Origin: Henricia sp. BOLD:AAB3569
Taxonomy: Eukaryota > Echinodermata > Asteroidea > Spinulosida > Echinasteridae
Direction of reading: 5' to 3'
Assembly (NCBI GenBank): GCA_037783545.1
Contig: JBBELK010000003.1
Location: forward strand, 1,054,001 to 1,118,000
DNA: 64,000 nucleotides
This document shows positions 32,998-44,066 of the stretch, piece after piece (position 1 is the stretch's first letter; each line of letters starts with the position of its first letter). The translations under genes were made by a program, and so were the position numbers. The notes under the pieces were generated by a model. It searched no databases. It was given only the letters and a program-made list of their open reading frames with translations, and was not told where the DNA came from.

Positions 32998-34540
32998 AGC
33001 CGGAACCTAGCACGAATTTCGGGCTGCTATTTTCACGGCTTCCGGAAATGATCGAAAGCTAGATGAAAAGTTAGGCACAGATGCTGCGCTTTTCAAATGA
33101 TTTTGTACCATCGTAAAAAGGAAAAATTGCACAATTGTTTTCTTCTAATCTGTAAAGAATATCCTATAGTTTATTTTATAAGCGCCCCGAAAGATTTGGT
33201 TAGGATAAACCTCAACCCAATTAAATTTATGATTCGCGAGGGTTGCCAATCGGCGCCCCTTGCACACAGTTTTTATAAACCCAGTTCGCTATTCATTGTA
33301 CAGTGGGCTATGATTCGCGAGGGGTGCCAATCAGTGCCCCTTACATGCACACACTTGTAGTTTTTATAAACCAAGTTCGCTATTCATTGTACAGTGGGCT
33401 ATGATTCGCGAGGAGTGCCAATCAGTGCCCCTTACGTGCACACACTTGTAGTTTTTATAAACCAAGTTCGCTATTCATTGTACAGTTGGATATGATTTGC
33501 GAGGGGTGCCAGGGGTAAATTCGCGAGGGGTAATTTTTAAAACCCAGTTTCTAAATTACAACATAGAAATATTGTAAAAAGCATTGTTTCTGGTAATTAA
33601 GATAATCTCCTTACAATCTAAGAACATTTGTCGTCTTAAGAAAAAAAACGTGTGAATTTGACTTTTTGTAATAGAAAATGGGAGTTTTAGAGCAAGAAGG
33701 AAATAAATAAAGATTATCACCCATCAAAAATATAGATAATTGTCTTCGTTGTTGTGATTTCTGCGTTTTGCGTTTTTGTTCGTTCATCTGGCGTTTTAGA
33801 AATTCTGTTAAAAGACAACCCCGCAATTACCCGTGCAAAAAATGGTATATCATGGTTTCCAATTAAGACAAAATGTTTCCGATCGTGTAACATACACCGT
33901 GGAGAATTTGTGCCTATTTTTTGATCTATCCTTTAAAAAATGTAATTGGGCTGAGGTTTTAATTCCCCTGACCAAATATTTCGGGGCGCTTATAAAATAA
34001 ACTTGAGGATATGTTCTCACTGATTAAAAGGGGAAAAAATCCCTTTAACGATGGTGACAAAATCATTGAAAAAGCGCGGCATATGTGTGTAAAATTGTGC
34101 CTAACTTTCCATCTAGCTTTCGAGCATTTCCGGAAACCGTAAAAATAACAATATGTACAGCCATAGTTGGGGTCGCCTTTAATTAGACTGGTTTCCGTCC
34201 CAATATATTACGTCTGGATACTTCGTAGGGAACGGGAACCAGTCTAGCTTTTAATATGTGTGCGGTGTTTTAGACTGGTTCCCGTCCACATATTCCACAC
34301 AGGAGACGTGATATGTGGGCATGATCTTTCAATATAAGTGCGTAAACGGAATTGTGGGTAGCACCCAGCTATTAATGATGTGTATAACGTGGTGAAAAAC
34401 ACGTGCGCGATGAAAGCCGTTTCTCCTTTGTTAATTAGGCGTGACATAATTGAATAAACCATACCACGTGCCATAGGCTACGCGACGGATGAAGGTCAGA
34501 AATAAAGGTTATGGGGCCCGCAAGGGTGACTCGATCGCCG

Positions 34541-34882
34541 TTAAAGGAGCGTTTTCAGTAAAAATGGGTTTTGTTTGTCTGTTTTCTTAGCAATCATACA
34601 ATACCTCCCAAAAATAATATCCACGGAATGCAATCCCCCTACCAGTTTGGATGCATGGAAGCAAAAAGGTGAATTAATGCACTGTTCTATGGAACCAGCC
34701 AGATAAATTATTTTGCAAAACATCGGTCTATTTCCGGCGATATCCTTAAAATATATACAGATTGAGAACGTGAAATTTCTTTATGGTAACGAGAAAAATT
34801 TGACAGACAATAAGATATATCAAAATCTCAATTTCCATGGGAAAAATGGGTGGCTCAAAAATGTGATCTGGCGCTCCTTTAA
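34541..34882. mobile_element. TTAAAGGAGCG-ended element within the palindrome
   Basis: TTAAAGGAGCG and CGCTCCTTTAA close a 342-bp segment that includes members of the TTGCTTCCACATCC dispersed repeat. An equivalent segment in the opposite arm is at about 37020-37370. Adjacent 34883-35300 is a second, related inverted unit. Confidence 0.5.
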
Positions 34883-35589
34883 AGGAGCGTGTCCAGATCA
34901 CATTTTTGAGCAGATGCACCCCCACCCCACCCCACCCCCCCTACCATTTTTCCAATAGGGGTTGAAATGTTGATACCATATAATTTTTCATAGTTTTCTT
35001 ATGACCATTCTGAAATTTCGCGTTCTCAATCCGTATATATTGCCGGAAAAGACCGATGTTTTGCACAATAATTGTTCTTTAGAAAAGTGCAGTAATTAAA
35101 ATTAACCTTTTTGCTTCCACATCCACAAAGGTCTGTGGCTACCATGAGCAACTTCATAAAGCTTCCACATCCCGAAACTGGGGATTGCATTGAATTTTTT
35201 TCCTCATCGATATTATTTTTGGACACTATTTTCATTGCTAAGTTAAAATACACAAACAAAACCCATTTTTCTCTTTACGTCTCTGAATAAACAAAGGAGA
35301 ATATTAACGGTTATCATCGCGCACGTGTTTCTCATCACGTGATACACATCACGTGATTAATAGCTGGGTGCTACCTAGTCTGGTACTCGGACCAAAAATG
35401 TTTTGACTAGACTGAATTATTCAGTCGTTGTATGTTGAATATGTGGACCGGGAACCAGTCTAGCATGTGCTTTGAAATATCTAGACTGGTTCCCGTCCAC
35501 ATATTCCACACAGGAGAATAGACTGGTTCCAGACCACATATTCCACACTTTCGCAATAAGCGAACCAATCTATAGTATGGCGTGTGGAA

Positions 35590-35930
35590 CGTTGCACTAT
35601 TCGATAATGAACAAATATATGTGCGATGTTTGACATATATGTGCGATGTTAAACATATATGTGCGATGTTTGATATATATGTGCGATGTTTTTTCATATG
35701 TATGCGATGTTGAAAATATATGTGCAATAATTTGACATATATATGCAATGTTTTTTTCATATGTATGCGATGTTTGATATATATGTGCAATAATTTGACA
35801 TATATATATGCAATGTTTTTTCATATGTGTGCGATGTTAAAAATATATGTGCAATAATTTGACATATATATGCAATGTTAAAATTATATGTGCGATATTT
35901 CGACATATATGTGGGATATTTCAATGTGTG
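35590..35930 (+). repeat. ATATGTGCGATG minisatellite, central block
   Basis: About 17 units of the same 20-bp family form the loop of the palindrome. The block is preceded by GGCGTGTGGAACGTTGCACT and ATTCGATAATGAAC, the intact form of the YR-element target site. Confidence 0.85.
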
Positions 35931-36239
35931 GGGTCGCGGTGTTCGTGATATGTGGGTATGATCTTTCATAGATTGGTTCCCGATCCCTATAGATTGGTTC
36001 GCTTATTGCGAAAGTGTGGAATATGTGGACGGGAACCAGTCTATTCTCCTGTGTGGAATATGTGGAGGGGAACCAGTCTAGATGTTTCAATGTACATGCT
36101 AGACTGGTTCCCGGTCCACATATTCAACATACAACGACTGAATAATTCGGCAACTAAGGCCCTTTATGCCATCAACTATACGGTTTTAGCTTTAACTATA
36201 CTATATTATCAACTTGAGATGACGAATAAGGAGTTGCAG

Positions 36240-36412
36240 TTTTAGAAGTGGGAGGAAAACCCCCAGAGAAATGCCCCAGGGGAAACCCACGCGGTCAAGT
36301 AGGGATCGACTGCAAACCCAATCCACATACACGCCCCGGATTCAAACCCGGGACCCCAGAGGTGAAAGGCGAGAAAAGAACCCGTACGCCAACCCGACCG
36401 TCCCCAAAAATT
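36240..36412 (-). repeat. tRNA-derived SINE, minus strand (family 1)
   Basis: On the minus strand the head reads GGTTGGCGTACGGGTTCTTT ... GGGTTTGAATCCGGGGC, followed by GTGGATTGGGTTTGCAGTC and a GTGGGTTTCCCC / GGTTTTCCTCCCAC tail. It breaks the pairing between palindrome arms. Confidence 0.7.
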
Positions 36413-36433
36413 TTTGGTCCGAGTACCAGACTA

Positions 36434-36567
36434 GGGCTGCTTTCGAGCGCTCGTCCCTGGTGCTCCCATGTGGTGGAAACGTTACGTCACACACATGCTT
36501 ACACACGCTTTCGGGCGAGCACCATGGAGCACCATGGAGCACCTGGTGCCGCGCTCGAAAGCAGCCC
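36434..36567. mobile_element. GGGCTGCTTTCGAGCG hairpin MITE, copy 1
   Basis: GGGCTGCTTTCGAGCG and CGCGCTCGAAAGCAGCCC bound about 134 bp with an internal GAGCACCATG direct repeat. A second copy with a duplicated head is at 62988-63160. Confidence 0.8.
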
Positions 36568-36960
36568 AAGTAGCACCCAGCTATTAATCACGTGATGTGT
36601 ATCACGTGATGAGAAACACGTGCGCGATGATAACCGTTTCTCCTTTGTTTATTCAGAGACGTATAGAGAAAAATGGGTTTTGTTTGTGTATTTTAACTTA
36701 GCAATGAAAATAGCGTCCAAAAATAATATCGACGAGGAAAAAAATTCAATGCAATCCCCAGTTTGGATGTGGAAGCTTTATGAAATTGCTCATGTGGAAG
36801 CAAAAAGGTTAATTACTGCACTTTTTTAAAGAACCAGATAAATTATTGTGCAAAACATCGGTCTTTTGAGAACGCGAAATTTCAGAATGGTCATGAGAAA
36901 AATATGAAAAATTATATGGTATCAACATTTCAACCCCTATTGGAAAAATGGTAGGAGGGT

Positions 36961-36989
36961 GGGGGGGGGGGGGGGGGGGGGGGGGGGGG
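36961..36989 (+). repeat. Run of 29 G
   Basis: This is an uninterrupted homopolymer; its length is likely to be uncertain in the assembly. The matching position in the opposite arm (34915-34940) is a CCCCACCCCACCCC tract. Confidence 0.9.
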
Positions 36990-38888
36990 TGCATCTGCTC
37001 AAAAATGTGATCTGGACACGCTCCTTTCAGCAAGATCACATTTTTGAGCCACCCATTTTTCCCATGGTAATTGAGATTTTGATATCTTATTGTCTGTCAA
37101 ATTTTTCTCGTTACCATTAAGAAATTTCACGTTCTCAATCTGTATATATTTTAAGGATATCGTCGGAAATAGACCGATTTTTTGCAAAATAATTTATCTA
37201 GCTGGTTCCATAGAACAGTGCAGTAATTCACCTTTTTGCTTCCACATCCAAACTGGGGATTGCATTAAAAAAAATTCCCCGTCGATATTATTTTTGGGCG
37301 GTATTGTACGTATGATTGCTAAGTTAAAACAGACAAACAAAACCCTTTTTTACTGAAAACGCTCCTTTAACGGCGAGTCCTTCATCCGTCGCGTAGCCTA
37401 TGGTACATCTGTTCCTTGCTCTATGGGTACATGGTATGGTTTATTCAATTATGTCACGCCTAAATAAACAAAGGAGAAACGGCTTTCATCGCGCACGTGT
37501 TTCTCATCACGTTATATACATCACGTGATTAATAGCTTGGTGTACGCACATATATTGAAAGATCATGCCCACATGTCACGTCTCCTGTGTGGAATATGTG
37601 GACGGGAACCAGTCTAGAACACCGCACACATATTAAAGGCTAGACTGGTTCCCGTTCCCTACGAAGTATCCAGACGTAATATATTGGGACGGAAACCAGT
37701 CTAATTAAAGGCGACTCCAACTATGGCTGTACATATTGTTATTTTTACGGCTTCCGGAAATGCTCGAAGGCTAGATGGAAAGTTAGGCACAATTTTACAC
37801 ACATATGCCGCGCTTTTTCAATGATTTTGTACCATCGTTAAAGGGAAAAATTCCCATTTTTTTCCCTTTTAATCAGTGAGAACATCCTCAAGTTTATTTT
37901 ATAAGCGCCCCGAAAGATTTGGTCAGGGGAAAACCTCAGCCCAATTACATTTTTTTAAAGGATAAGATCAAAAAATAGGCACAAATTCTCCACGGTGTAT
38001 GTTACACGATCGGAAACATTTTGTCTTTATTGGAAACCATGATATACCTTTTTTGCACGGGTAATTGCGGGGTTATCTTTTAACAGAATTTCTAAAACGT
38101 CAGATGAACGAACATAAAAGGCAAAACGCAGAAATCACAACAACGAAGACAATTATCTCTATTTTTGATGGGTGATAATCTTTATTTATTTACTTCTTGC
38201 TCTAAAACTCCCATGTTCTATTACAAAAAGTCAAATTCACACGTTTTTCTTCTTAAGACGACGAATGTTCTTAGATTGTAAGAAGATTATCTTAATTATC
38301 AGAAAATCATACCAGAAACAATGCTTTTTACAATATTTCTATGTTGTAATTTAGAAACTGGGATTTAAAAAATACCCCTGGCGAATTTACCCCTGGCACC
38401 CCTCGCAAATCATATCCAACTGTACAATGAATAGCGAACTTGGTTTATAAAAACTACAAGTGTGTGCATGTAAGGGGCCCTGATTGCAGCACCCCTCGCG
38501 AATCATAGCCCACTGTACAATGAATAGCGAACTGGGTTTATAAAAACTGTGTGCAAGGGGCACCGATTGGCAACCCTCGCGAATCATAAATTTAATTGGG
38601 TCATGGAGGAAGAAACATGATTGGGTTGAGGTTTATCCTGACCAAATCTTTCGGGGCGCTTATAAAATAAACTTGAGGATATTCTTTAGAGATTAGAAGA
38701 AAACAATTGTGCAATTTTTCCTTTTTTACGATGGTACAAAATCATTTCAAAAGCGCAGCATCTATGTCTAACTTTTCATCTAGCTTTCGATCATTTCCGG
38801 AAGCCGTGAAAATAGCAGCCCGAAATTCGTGCTAGGTTCCGGCTGGTGAAATATCGCACATATATTTTTAACATCGCATACAAACTGC

Positions 38889-39206
38889 CTTTCCCGTATT
38901 AGGGCGACCGGTTATGGGTAAAAAAGGCGTATTAGGACGACCGACCGCATTAGGGCGACCGATAGCCGGTCGTCCTAACGCCAAGTGCTTCAAAAACCAT
39001 CTTTATTAGGTCAAAAACCATCTTTATTAGGTTTCTCACCATTTTTATTAGGTTTGTAACCATTTTCGTCTAGGTTGAAAAACATTTTTATGAGAACTTT
39101 AAGTCGAAAAAATGGGTGTCAACGGCAGAGTTTCTTGCCGACAAATTTGCCGTTTTAGTGGTTCCCCAGAGCACTCTTCCCAAAACGGTCGTCCTAATAC
39201 GGGAAA
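38889..39206. mobile_element. MITE, family D copy 2
   Basis: The ends CTTTCCCGTATTAGGGCGAC and CGGTCGTCCTAATACGGG are inverted. Internal TTTATTAGGT repeats are as in 6392-6696. It splits the palindrome's right minisatellite: ACATCGCATACA precedes it and ACATATGAAAAAACATTG follows. Confidence 0.82.
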
Positions 39207-39221
39207 AGTAGTTATTCAACA

Positions 39222-39895
39222 TATGAAAAAACATTGCATATATGTCAAATTATTGCACATATATTTTTAACATCGCATACATATGAAAAAAACATTGCAT
39301 ATATATGTCAAATTATTGCACATATATTTTCAACATCGCATACATATGAAAAAAACATTGCATATATATGTCAAATTATTGCACATATATTTTCAACATC
39401 GCATACATATATCAAACATCGCACATATATATCAAACATCGCACATATATGTCAAACATCGCACATATATATCAAACATCGCACATATATTTGTGCATTA
39501 TCGAATATTGCAACGGTTCACACGCCATACTATAGGGATCGGGAACCAATCTATGAAAGATCATACCCACATATCACGAATACCGCGACCCCACACATTG
39601 AAATATCCCACATATATGTCGAAATATCGCACATATATTTTTAACATTGCATATATATGTCAAATTATTGCACATATATTTTTAACATCGCACACATATG
39701 AAAAAACATTGCATATATATATGTCAAATTATTGCACATATATATCAAACATCGCATACATATGAAAAAACATTGCATATATATGTCAAATTATTGCACA
39801 TATATTTTCAACATCGCATACATATGAAAAACATCGCACATATATATCAAACATCGCACATATATATCAAACATCGCACATATATTTGTGCATTA
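39222..39895 (-). repeat. CATCGCACATATAT minisatellite, two right blocks
   Basis: Blocks 39222-39495 and 39600-39895 carry the complement of the left-arm minisatellite, each ending TTTGTGCATTATCGAATATT then GGTTCACACGCC. Between them lies TATCACGAATACCGCGACCC, the complement of sequence near 35930. Long open frames of repeated His/Ile/Tyr codons arise from the repeat and are not genes. Confidence 0.85.
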
Positions 39896-40030
39896 TCGAA
39901 TATTGCAACGGTTCACACGCCATACTCCATATATTCCACATACAACGACTGAATATGAGGACCGGCTACTGTAGACTGGTTCCCGTCCACATATTCCAAT
40001 CTATAGGGATCGGGAACCAATCTAAAAACA

Positions 40031-40414
40031 TATCTGAGGCGAATATGTTTTGTGCACGCACATGCGTCGCTTGAGGGCGCTCTTTGCACCTCCTTCAAAA
40101 TGGCCGCGAAAATGTCGAAATGGCCTTACGAGCAAAAACAATGAACGACAAAGACACGTTTTGTGTCAAATTTGGGGATTCCGTGGCCTGCTTTTTGGAA
40201 CAAGAGATGTTCGCCTGCTCGTCTGTTCACGCCAAACTGAGGGGCGCCGAAGCCAGTTGGCACGATCGATTTTGCTTGCATTAATAAATTTCGTCATGAA
40301 TCCTTGACCTTGTGTGAACAACGTCGGCGCATGGTGGGTCGGCGCATGGTGGGTCGGCGCCTGTGGCTGTGCAGCTTCGCCGCCGAGTGGCTATACGCCT
40401 ATAGTTAGGTAATG
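40031..40414 (+). other. Unassigned stretch with a possible short frame
   Basis: A + frame at about 40141-40284 (MNDKDTFCVKFGDSVACF onward) and an alternative ATG at 40102 in AAAATGGCCGCG context are visible, but no splice partner or known domain supports a gene. A 17-bp unit, GGTCGGCGCATGGTGG, repeats at 40325-40362. Confidence 0.3.
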
Positions 40415-40850
40415 TTATGCACCTACTGATAGGAGTCAGGTCAACTCGACCGTTTACCAACTCGACTCGTACCAACTCGACCGTGTACCAACTCGACCGC
40501 AAACCAACTCGACCGCAAACCAACTCGACCGCAAACCAACTTGACCGCGTACCGAACCAACTCGTCAGTCACCGCCGACAGCAACCCGGGCGCCGGCAAA
40601 GACATGCCGACAAACCCACGGCCGGCCGCGTGTCATGTTCAGTGTGCGAGCGAGCCGACATTCACCGGCCGAATCCAGCGATGCGACACGGCTTCTCCTG
40701 TTTTGCATTTGTATGGTCGAGTTGGTTTGCAGTCGAGTTGGTACGCGGTCGAGTTGGTTGACGATAGATTTGTTTCCCGGTCGAGTTGGTCCGAGTCGAG
40801 TTTGTATTCGGTCGACTTGACTGACATCCTAAGTATGATACTGTATACCT
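40415..40850. mobile_element. Inverted-repeat element with tandem 16-bp terminal subrepeats
   Basis: The left arm (40440-40555) holds about seven tandem units of CCAACTCGACCGYAAA. The right arm (40705-40830) holds the complement (GGTCGAGTTGGTWYGC) in about six units. Outermost, ATAGGAGTCAGGTCAACTCG faces GTCGACTTGACTGACATCCT. The GC-rich centre encodes nothing convincing. Confidence 0.7.
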
Positions 40851-41088
40851 ATCGGTAAGAGTTGAGAAGCTGACCCTGTTGACTTATTAAGCATCGTTAA
40901 AAGGGTTAACATGTGCAGATTTGATGGGAAAAACCAATATTTTGGGTGAGAATAGTTTAAGATTTTGTGAGGAAACACTTAGAAATTTTCCAGTCTGTTT
41001 GTACACGAGTTCTGAAGCCATAATAAACTTCTCAATTCTTTAAAGATGAGCACAAATTTTTGTTGTATTTGTGAATATATACTCTACA

Positions 41089-41778
41089 ATAAACCTTATC
41101 GACGTTCTCAATGCATTATGGGATTGGATGACAAAATTGCCCAGCCAAATGTGCATAAACCTATGAGGCGGACACCAACTCGGCAGCTTTTTTACTCATT
41201 TTCACGAAAACCAAAAAGAGTTCAAGAATCAACCTCCCACCACTTTATCTTTGACACATATCAAACATTCTGACAAACATGTCCCGAAACAGAAATGTTG
41301 CAAATGCGAGAAATCATCGGGGATTCCCTTCGTATCGGTAGAGTCCGAGTACCACGCTCGCAGCTCGGTATGCGCTATGCATGCAACACACGCCGTATCG
41401 GCAGTGTGCTGCACTGCGAGTCACGGACTCCCCCACCAATATAAAATTTTAAAAATCGATCCGTCCAGCGCTGTGTGTTGCATAGCGCTAGCGCATACCG
41501 AGCTGCGAGCGTGGTACTCGGACTCTACCGATACGAAGGGAATCCCCAAAGATTTCTCGCATTTGCAACATTTCTGTTTCGGGACATGTTTGTCAGAATG
41601 TTTGATATGTGTCAAAGATAAAGTGGTGGGAGGTTGATTCTTGAACTCTTTTTGGTTTTCGTGAAAATGAGTAAAAAAGTTGCCGAGTTGGTGTCCGCCT
41701 CATAGGTTTATGCACATTTGGCCGGGCAATTTTGTCATCCAATCCCATAATGCATTGAGAACGTCGATAAGGTTTATT
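41089..41778. mobile_element. Foldback MITE, family E copy 2 (complete)
   Basis: AATAAACCTTATCGACGTTC and its complement close 690 bp with arms of over 300 bp. The sequence TTCTTTAAAGATG stands outside both ends (41036 and 41777), which may be part of the insertion target. It is related to 8574-9113. Confidence 0.8.
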
Positions 41779-41799
41779 CTTTAAAGATGCTCGTCGTAC

Positions 41800-41905
41800 T
41801 ATAGAGACTGCTAACCCAATCCACATACACGCCCAGGATTCGAAACGGGTACGCCAGATGAAAGGCGAGGAAAGAACCACTACGCCAACCGGACTGCCCT
41901 CAAGC
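41800..41905 (-). repeat. Partial SINE (family 1)
   Basis: The minus strand shows GTTGGCGTAGTGGTTCTTTC, CTCGCCTTTCATCTGG and GTGGATTGGGTTAGCAGTC. The B box is decayed (GTTTCGAATCC). Confidence 0.6.
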
Positions 41906-42040
41906 AAATTAAATTTAAAATGATCAACGGGGGTTTTACTGCAGGTTGTTTCTTTCTTATTTGTTTGTTTGAAAGAAGAAATACAAATAAAGCAAACTAA
42001 CAAAACAGACAAAGTGAGAATTTTATCAATATAAATTTCT

Positions 42041-42244
42041 TTATTTAAATTTATAACAATTTAAAACAATGTAACGGTACAATCTGGACGATTCCAAGAT
42101 TTTGGGTATCAGGCTATAAATAGTTTCATTATGTAATAATGTACGACTAACTAATTTTTTGACAAAATTAAAACCTCCCAGATATAGATGTTTAAAAATC
42201 ATACACCTCAGGCGACAGACAAAAAAAGGAACATAGTTAGTCAC
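42041..42244 (-). other. Unidentified minus-strand frame of 67 codons
   Basis: The frame reads FVCRLRCMIFKHLYLGGFNF and KKLVSRTLLHNETIYSLIPK. The composition is protein-like, but there is no recognisable family, splice sites or promoter. It may be a fragment of an exon or of a transposon. Confidence 0.2.
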
Positions 42245-42322
42245 ACGAATGTGGTCACGTGATGTCTGACTGTCACGTTCCTACATAATCATGATAATGC
42301 CGTGTTTCACTCGTGCTCGCGG

Positions 42323-42548
42323 GATAACTAATATTATCTTCAAGCAAAATTGACGCACTAATAACATGTACTCCGCGCATATGCGTAGGGACACAGTTAT
42401 CTTGGAATACCATGGTGCATTTACCGGTACGCAGAGTGCAATATGAGAATCGGAAGAGTATTATGAAACATTATCACACTGTTGGTTGCCATGGATCCAC
42501 CAATCAAAACGACGGATTCAAGTTTGCTTGAAGATATATTAAGTTATC
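42323..42548. mobile_element. Short TIR element (GATAACTAATATTATCTTCA)
   Basis: The ends GATAACTAATATTATCTTCA and TGAAGATATATTAAGTTATC extend about 30 bp and enclose 226 bp without coding content. Confidence 0.65.
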
Positions 42549-42727
42549 AACATTTAAAGTTATACAGGGTGTATCAGAAAAAGTAGACACTCATAAAATT
42601 GTAGATAAAATGAAAATTGTAGTATTTTTAGAAAATTGGCTCACAAATATTGAAATATCGGTAGACATAGGTTTCAAGTTTTGATTAACGTCGTCATCAT
42701 GTTGGGAATTTCACACCTGGCCGAACA

Positions 42728-42910
42728 GGGGCTAGTTTTGTAAACGAAGCTAAAATTAACTTGCGCATAAAAATGGAAGATGCAAAACAGGATCAAGGAG
42801 CAAGAGAGGTCAATTTGAGAGAGGCTAGTTTTGTAAACAAAGCTAAAATTAACTTGCGCATAAAAATGGAAGATGCAAAACAGGATCAAGCAGCACGAGA
42901 GGTCAATTTG
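42728..42910 (+). repeat. Tandem duplication of about 95 bp
   Basis: GGCTAGTTTTGTAAACRAAG to CGAGAGGTCAATTTGA occurs twice in succession (42729 and 42824) with few differences. Confidence 0.85.
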
Positions 42911-42984
42911 ACATGTCCTTTTTTTGCTATCAGCTTATCAGAAAGTATAGTTTTACAGAAAGTGTGTACCTTGAAGGGGCATTG

Positions 42985-43080
42985 GGGCCAACTCAGCAGG
43001 GCATGAGGCCAACTCAGCAGGGCATGAGGCCAACTCAGCAGGGCATAAGGCCAACTCAGCAGGGCATAAGGCCATTGGCT
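42985..43080 (+). repeat. 21-bp minisatellite (CCAACTCAGCAGGGCATGAG)
   Basis: About four units are in tandem, with period 21. A single further unit with its flank (CATTGGCYTTGGTRRCYTTG, then TTAATGTCAAAGCCTGG) is duplicated at 43338-43410. Confidence 0.85.
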
Positions 43081-43463
43081 TTGGTAGCCTTGGTTAATGT
43101 CAAAGCCTGGGATTGAACCCTTTCAAACACGTGCGAATATGCCATTTTGGGAGTCAAATAATGCTGAGTCATTGTGGAAGCAATGTGCATGCGCGTTGTG
43201 TGTGTCTCTTGTGGGCGTAACGCGGTTTAGTTCACCAATGGGAGCCTCATCATAGCGCGTTACGCGCGCTGTGGACACACACACAACGCGCTCAATAGGG
43301 CATGATGGCCAAGATGGCTTCAGAAAGTGTATCTTGAAGGGGCATCGGGGCCAACTCAGCAGGGCATGAGGCCATTGGCCTTGGTGACTTTGGTTAATGT
43401 CAAAGCCTGGATTGGTTGCATTTCTGTCACAGTTGCTAATTTCTGTTCATTATGTATTCACAG

Positions 43464-43552
43464 ATTGGAGATGGAGCCCACAGACTGTGGAGCTTTATAT
43501 TACACACTACAAAAATGGATGTGTTGCCATGGATACTGAAAACACAGGAGAG
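43464..43552 (+). CDS. Probable internal exon of an unidentified gene
   Basis: A TATTCACAG acceptor and a GAG|GTGAGT donor bound 89 bp. Taking phase 1 in and 0 out gives WRWSPQTVELYITHYKNGCV then AMDTENTGE. I do not recognise the family. It splices in frame to 48316 (stop after 23 residues) or to 49019. The preceding exon was not located. Confidence 0.4.
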
Positions 43553-43584
43553 GTGAGTTTTTGGCCATCATTCCAATTTTATTA

Positions 43585-43736
43585 CAGTGGAAATTCGCTA
43601 TAATGAACACCAAAAAGAACATTCAGCTACAGTGAACATCGCTCATGGCTCCCAATCATTTGTTCGCGTCAAACGCCACCAAAACAAACACTTGTATGGT
43701 TCAGATACGATGCCCATTTATGGTGACTTTCCACTG
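43585..43736. mobile_element. TA-flanked pogo/Tigger-like MITE
   Basis: CAGTGGAAATTCGCTATAAT and the complementary end GACTTTCCACTG are flanked by TA. CAGTGGAAA-type ends with a TA target are typical of pogo/Tigger elements (family assignment is inference). Confidence 0.6.
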
Positions 43737-43992
43737 TATTAAAACTTGTCTAGCTTCCGCTTATAGGCATGCATGGGTAGGGCTTCCTCAAAGATGATAT
43801 AGCAGCAAAAGTGCAAGATAGCCCACCCATGCGAAATCAATTCAATAAAGTGAAGTATGTAAAGGCACCATTTTAGTAATAAGCAAACTAGACGCGCCTT
43901 GTGTCTGTTTGACATGCCTCTCGTAGTGTAATCTGTGTCGCGGCGAATAGTTACAGCGGCATCCACACTTGGGATGAGAGAAAAGTCGTAAG

Positions 43993-44066
43993 GGCTTTAT
44001 CGGGATTCCAACCTGACACCTGTGACTCACCAGACAGACACTCCACCAGCTGCTGAGCTATAAGGC
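43993..44066 (-). tRNA. tRNA-Thr(GGT)-like sequence, probably non-functional
   Basis: Read on the minus strand, it starts GCCTTATAGCTCAGCAGCTG and ends GGTTGGAATCCCGATAAAGC. It has both an A box (TAGCTCAGCAG) and a degenerate B box (GGTTGGAATCC). The anticodon loop CTGGTGA would give GGT (Thr). The acceptor pairs with mismatches and the D loop is enlarged. It is the only unit in the adjacent array to keep both tRNA halves and may be the source sequence. Confidence 0.4.

Larger units (their letters stand above)
32774..40030. repeat. Giant compound palindrome
   Basis: Long inverted arms are visible by reading both strands: 32774-34540 against about 37370-38885 (for example GCTTATAAAATAAACTTGAG, TCGGGCTGCTATTTTCACGG); 34541-35350 against 36570-37368; and 35405-35590 against 35985-36152. 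The block 35590-36000 also occurs inverted at 39510-39900. Interruptions are a SINE (36240-36412), two MITEs (36434-36567, 38889-39206) and a 29-G run. The short motif GGGAACCAGTCTA with CACATATTCCACA recurs many times. No protein is encoded. The YR element is inserted in its left end, whose continuation is at about 22315-22425. Confidence 0.8.

Noticed and set aside
39234-39952. Frames of 60-160 codons rich in His, Ile, Tyr and Ser
   Set aside because: They come from the CATCGCACATATAT minisatellite in the palindrome.
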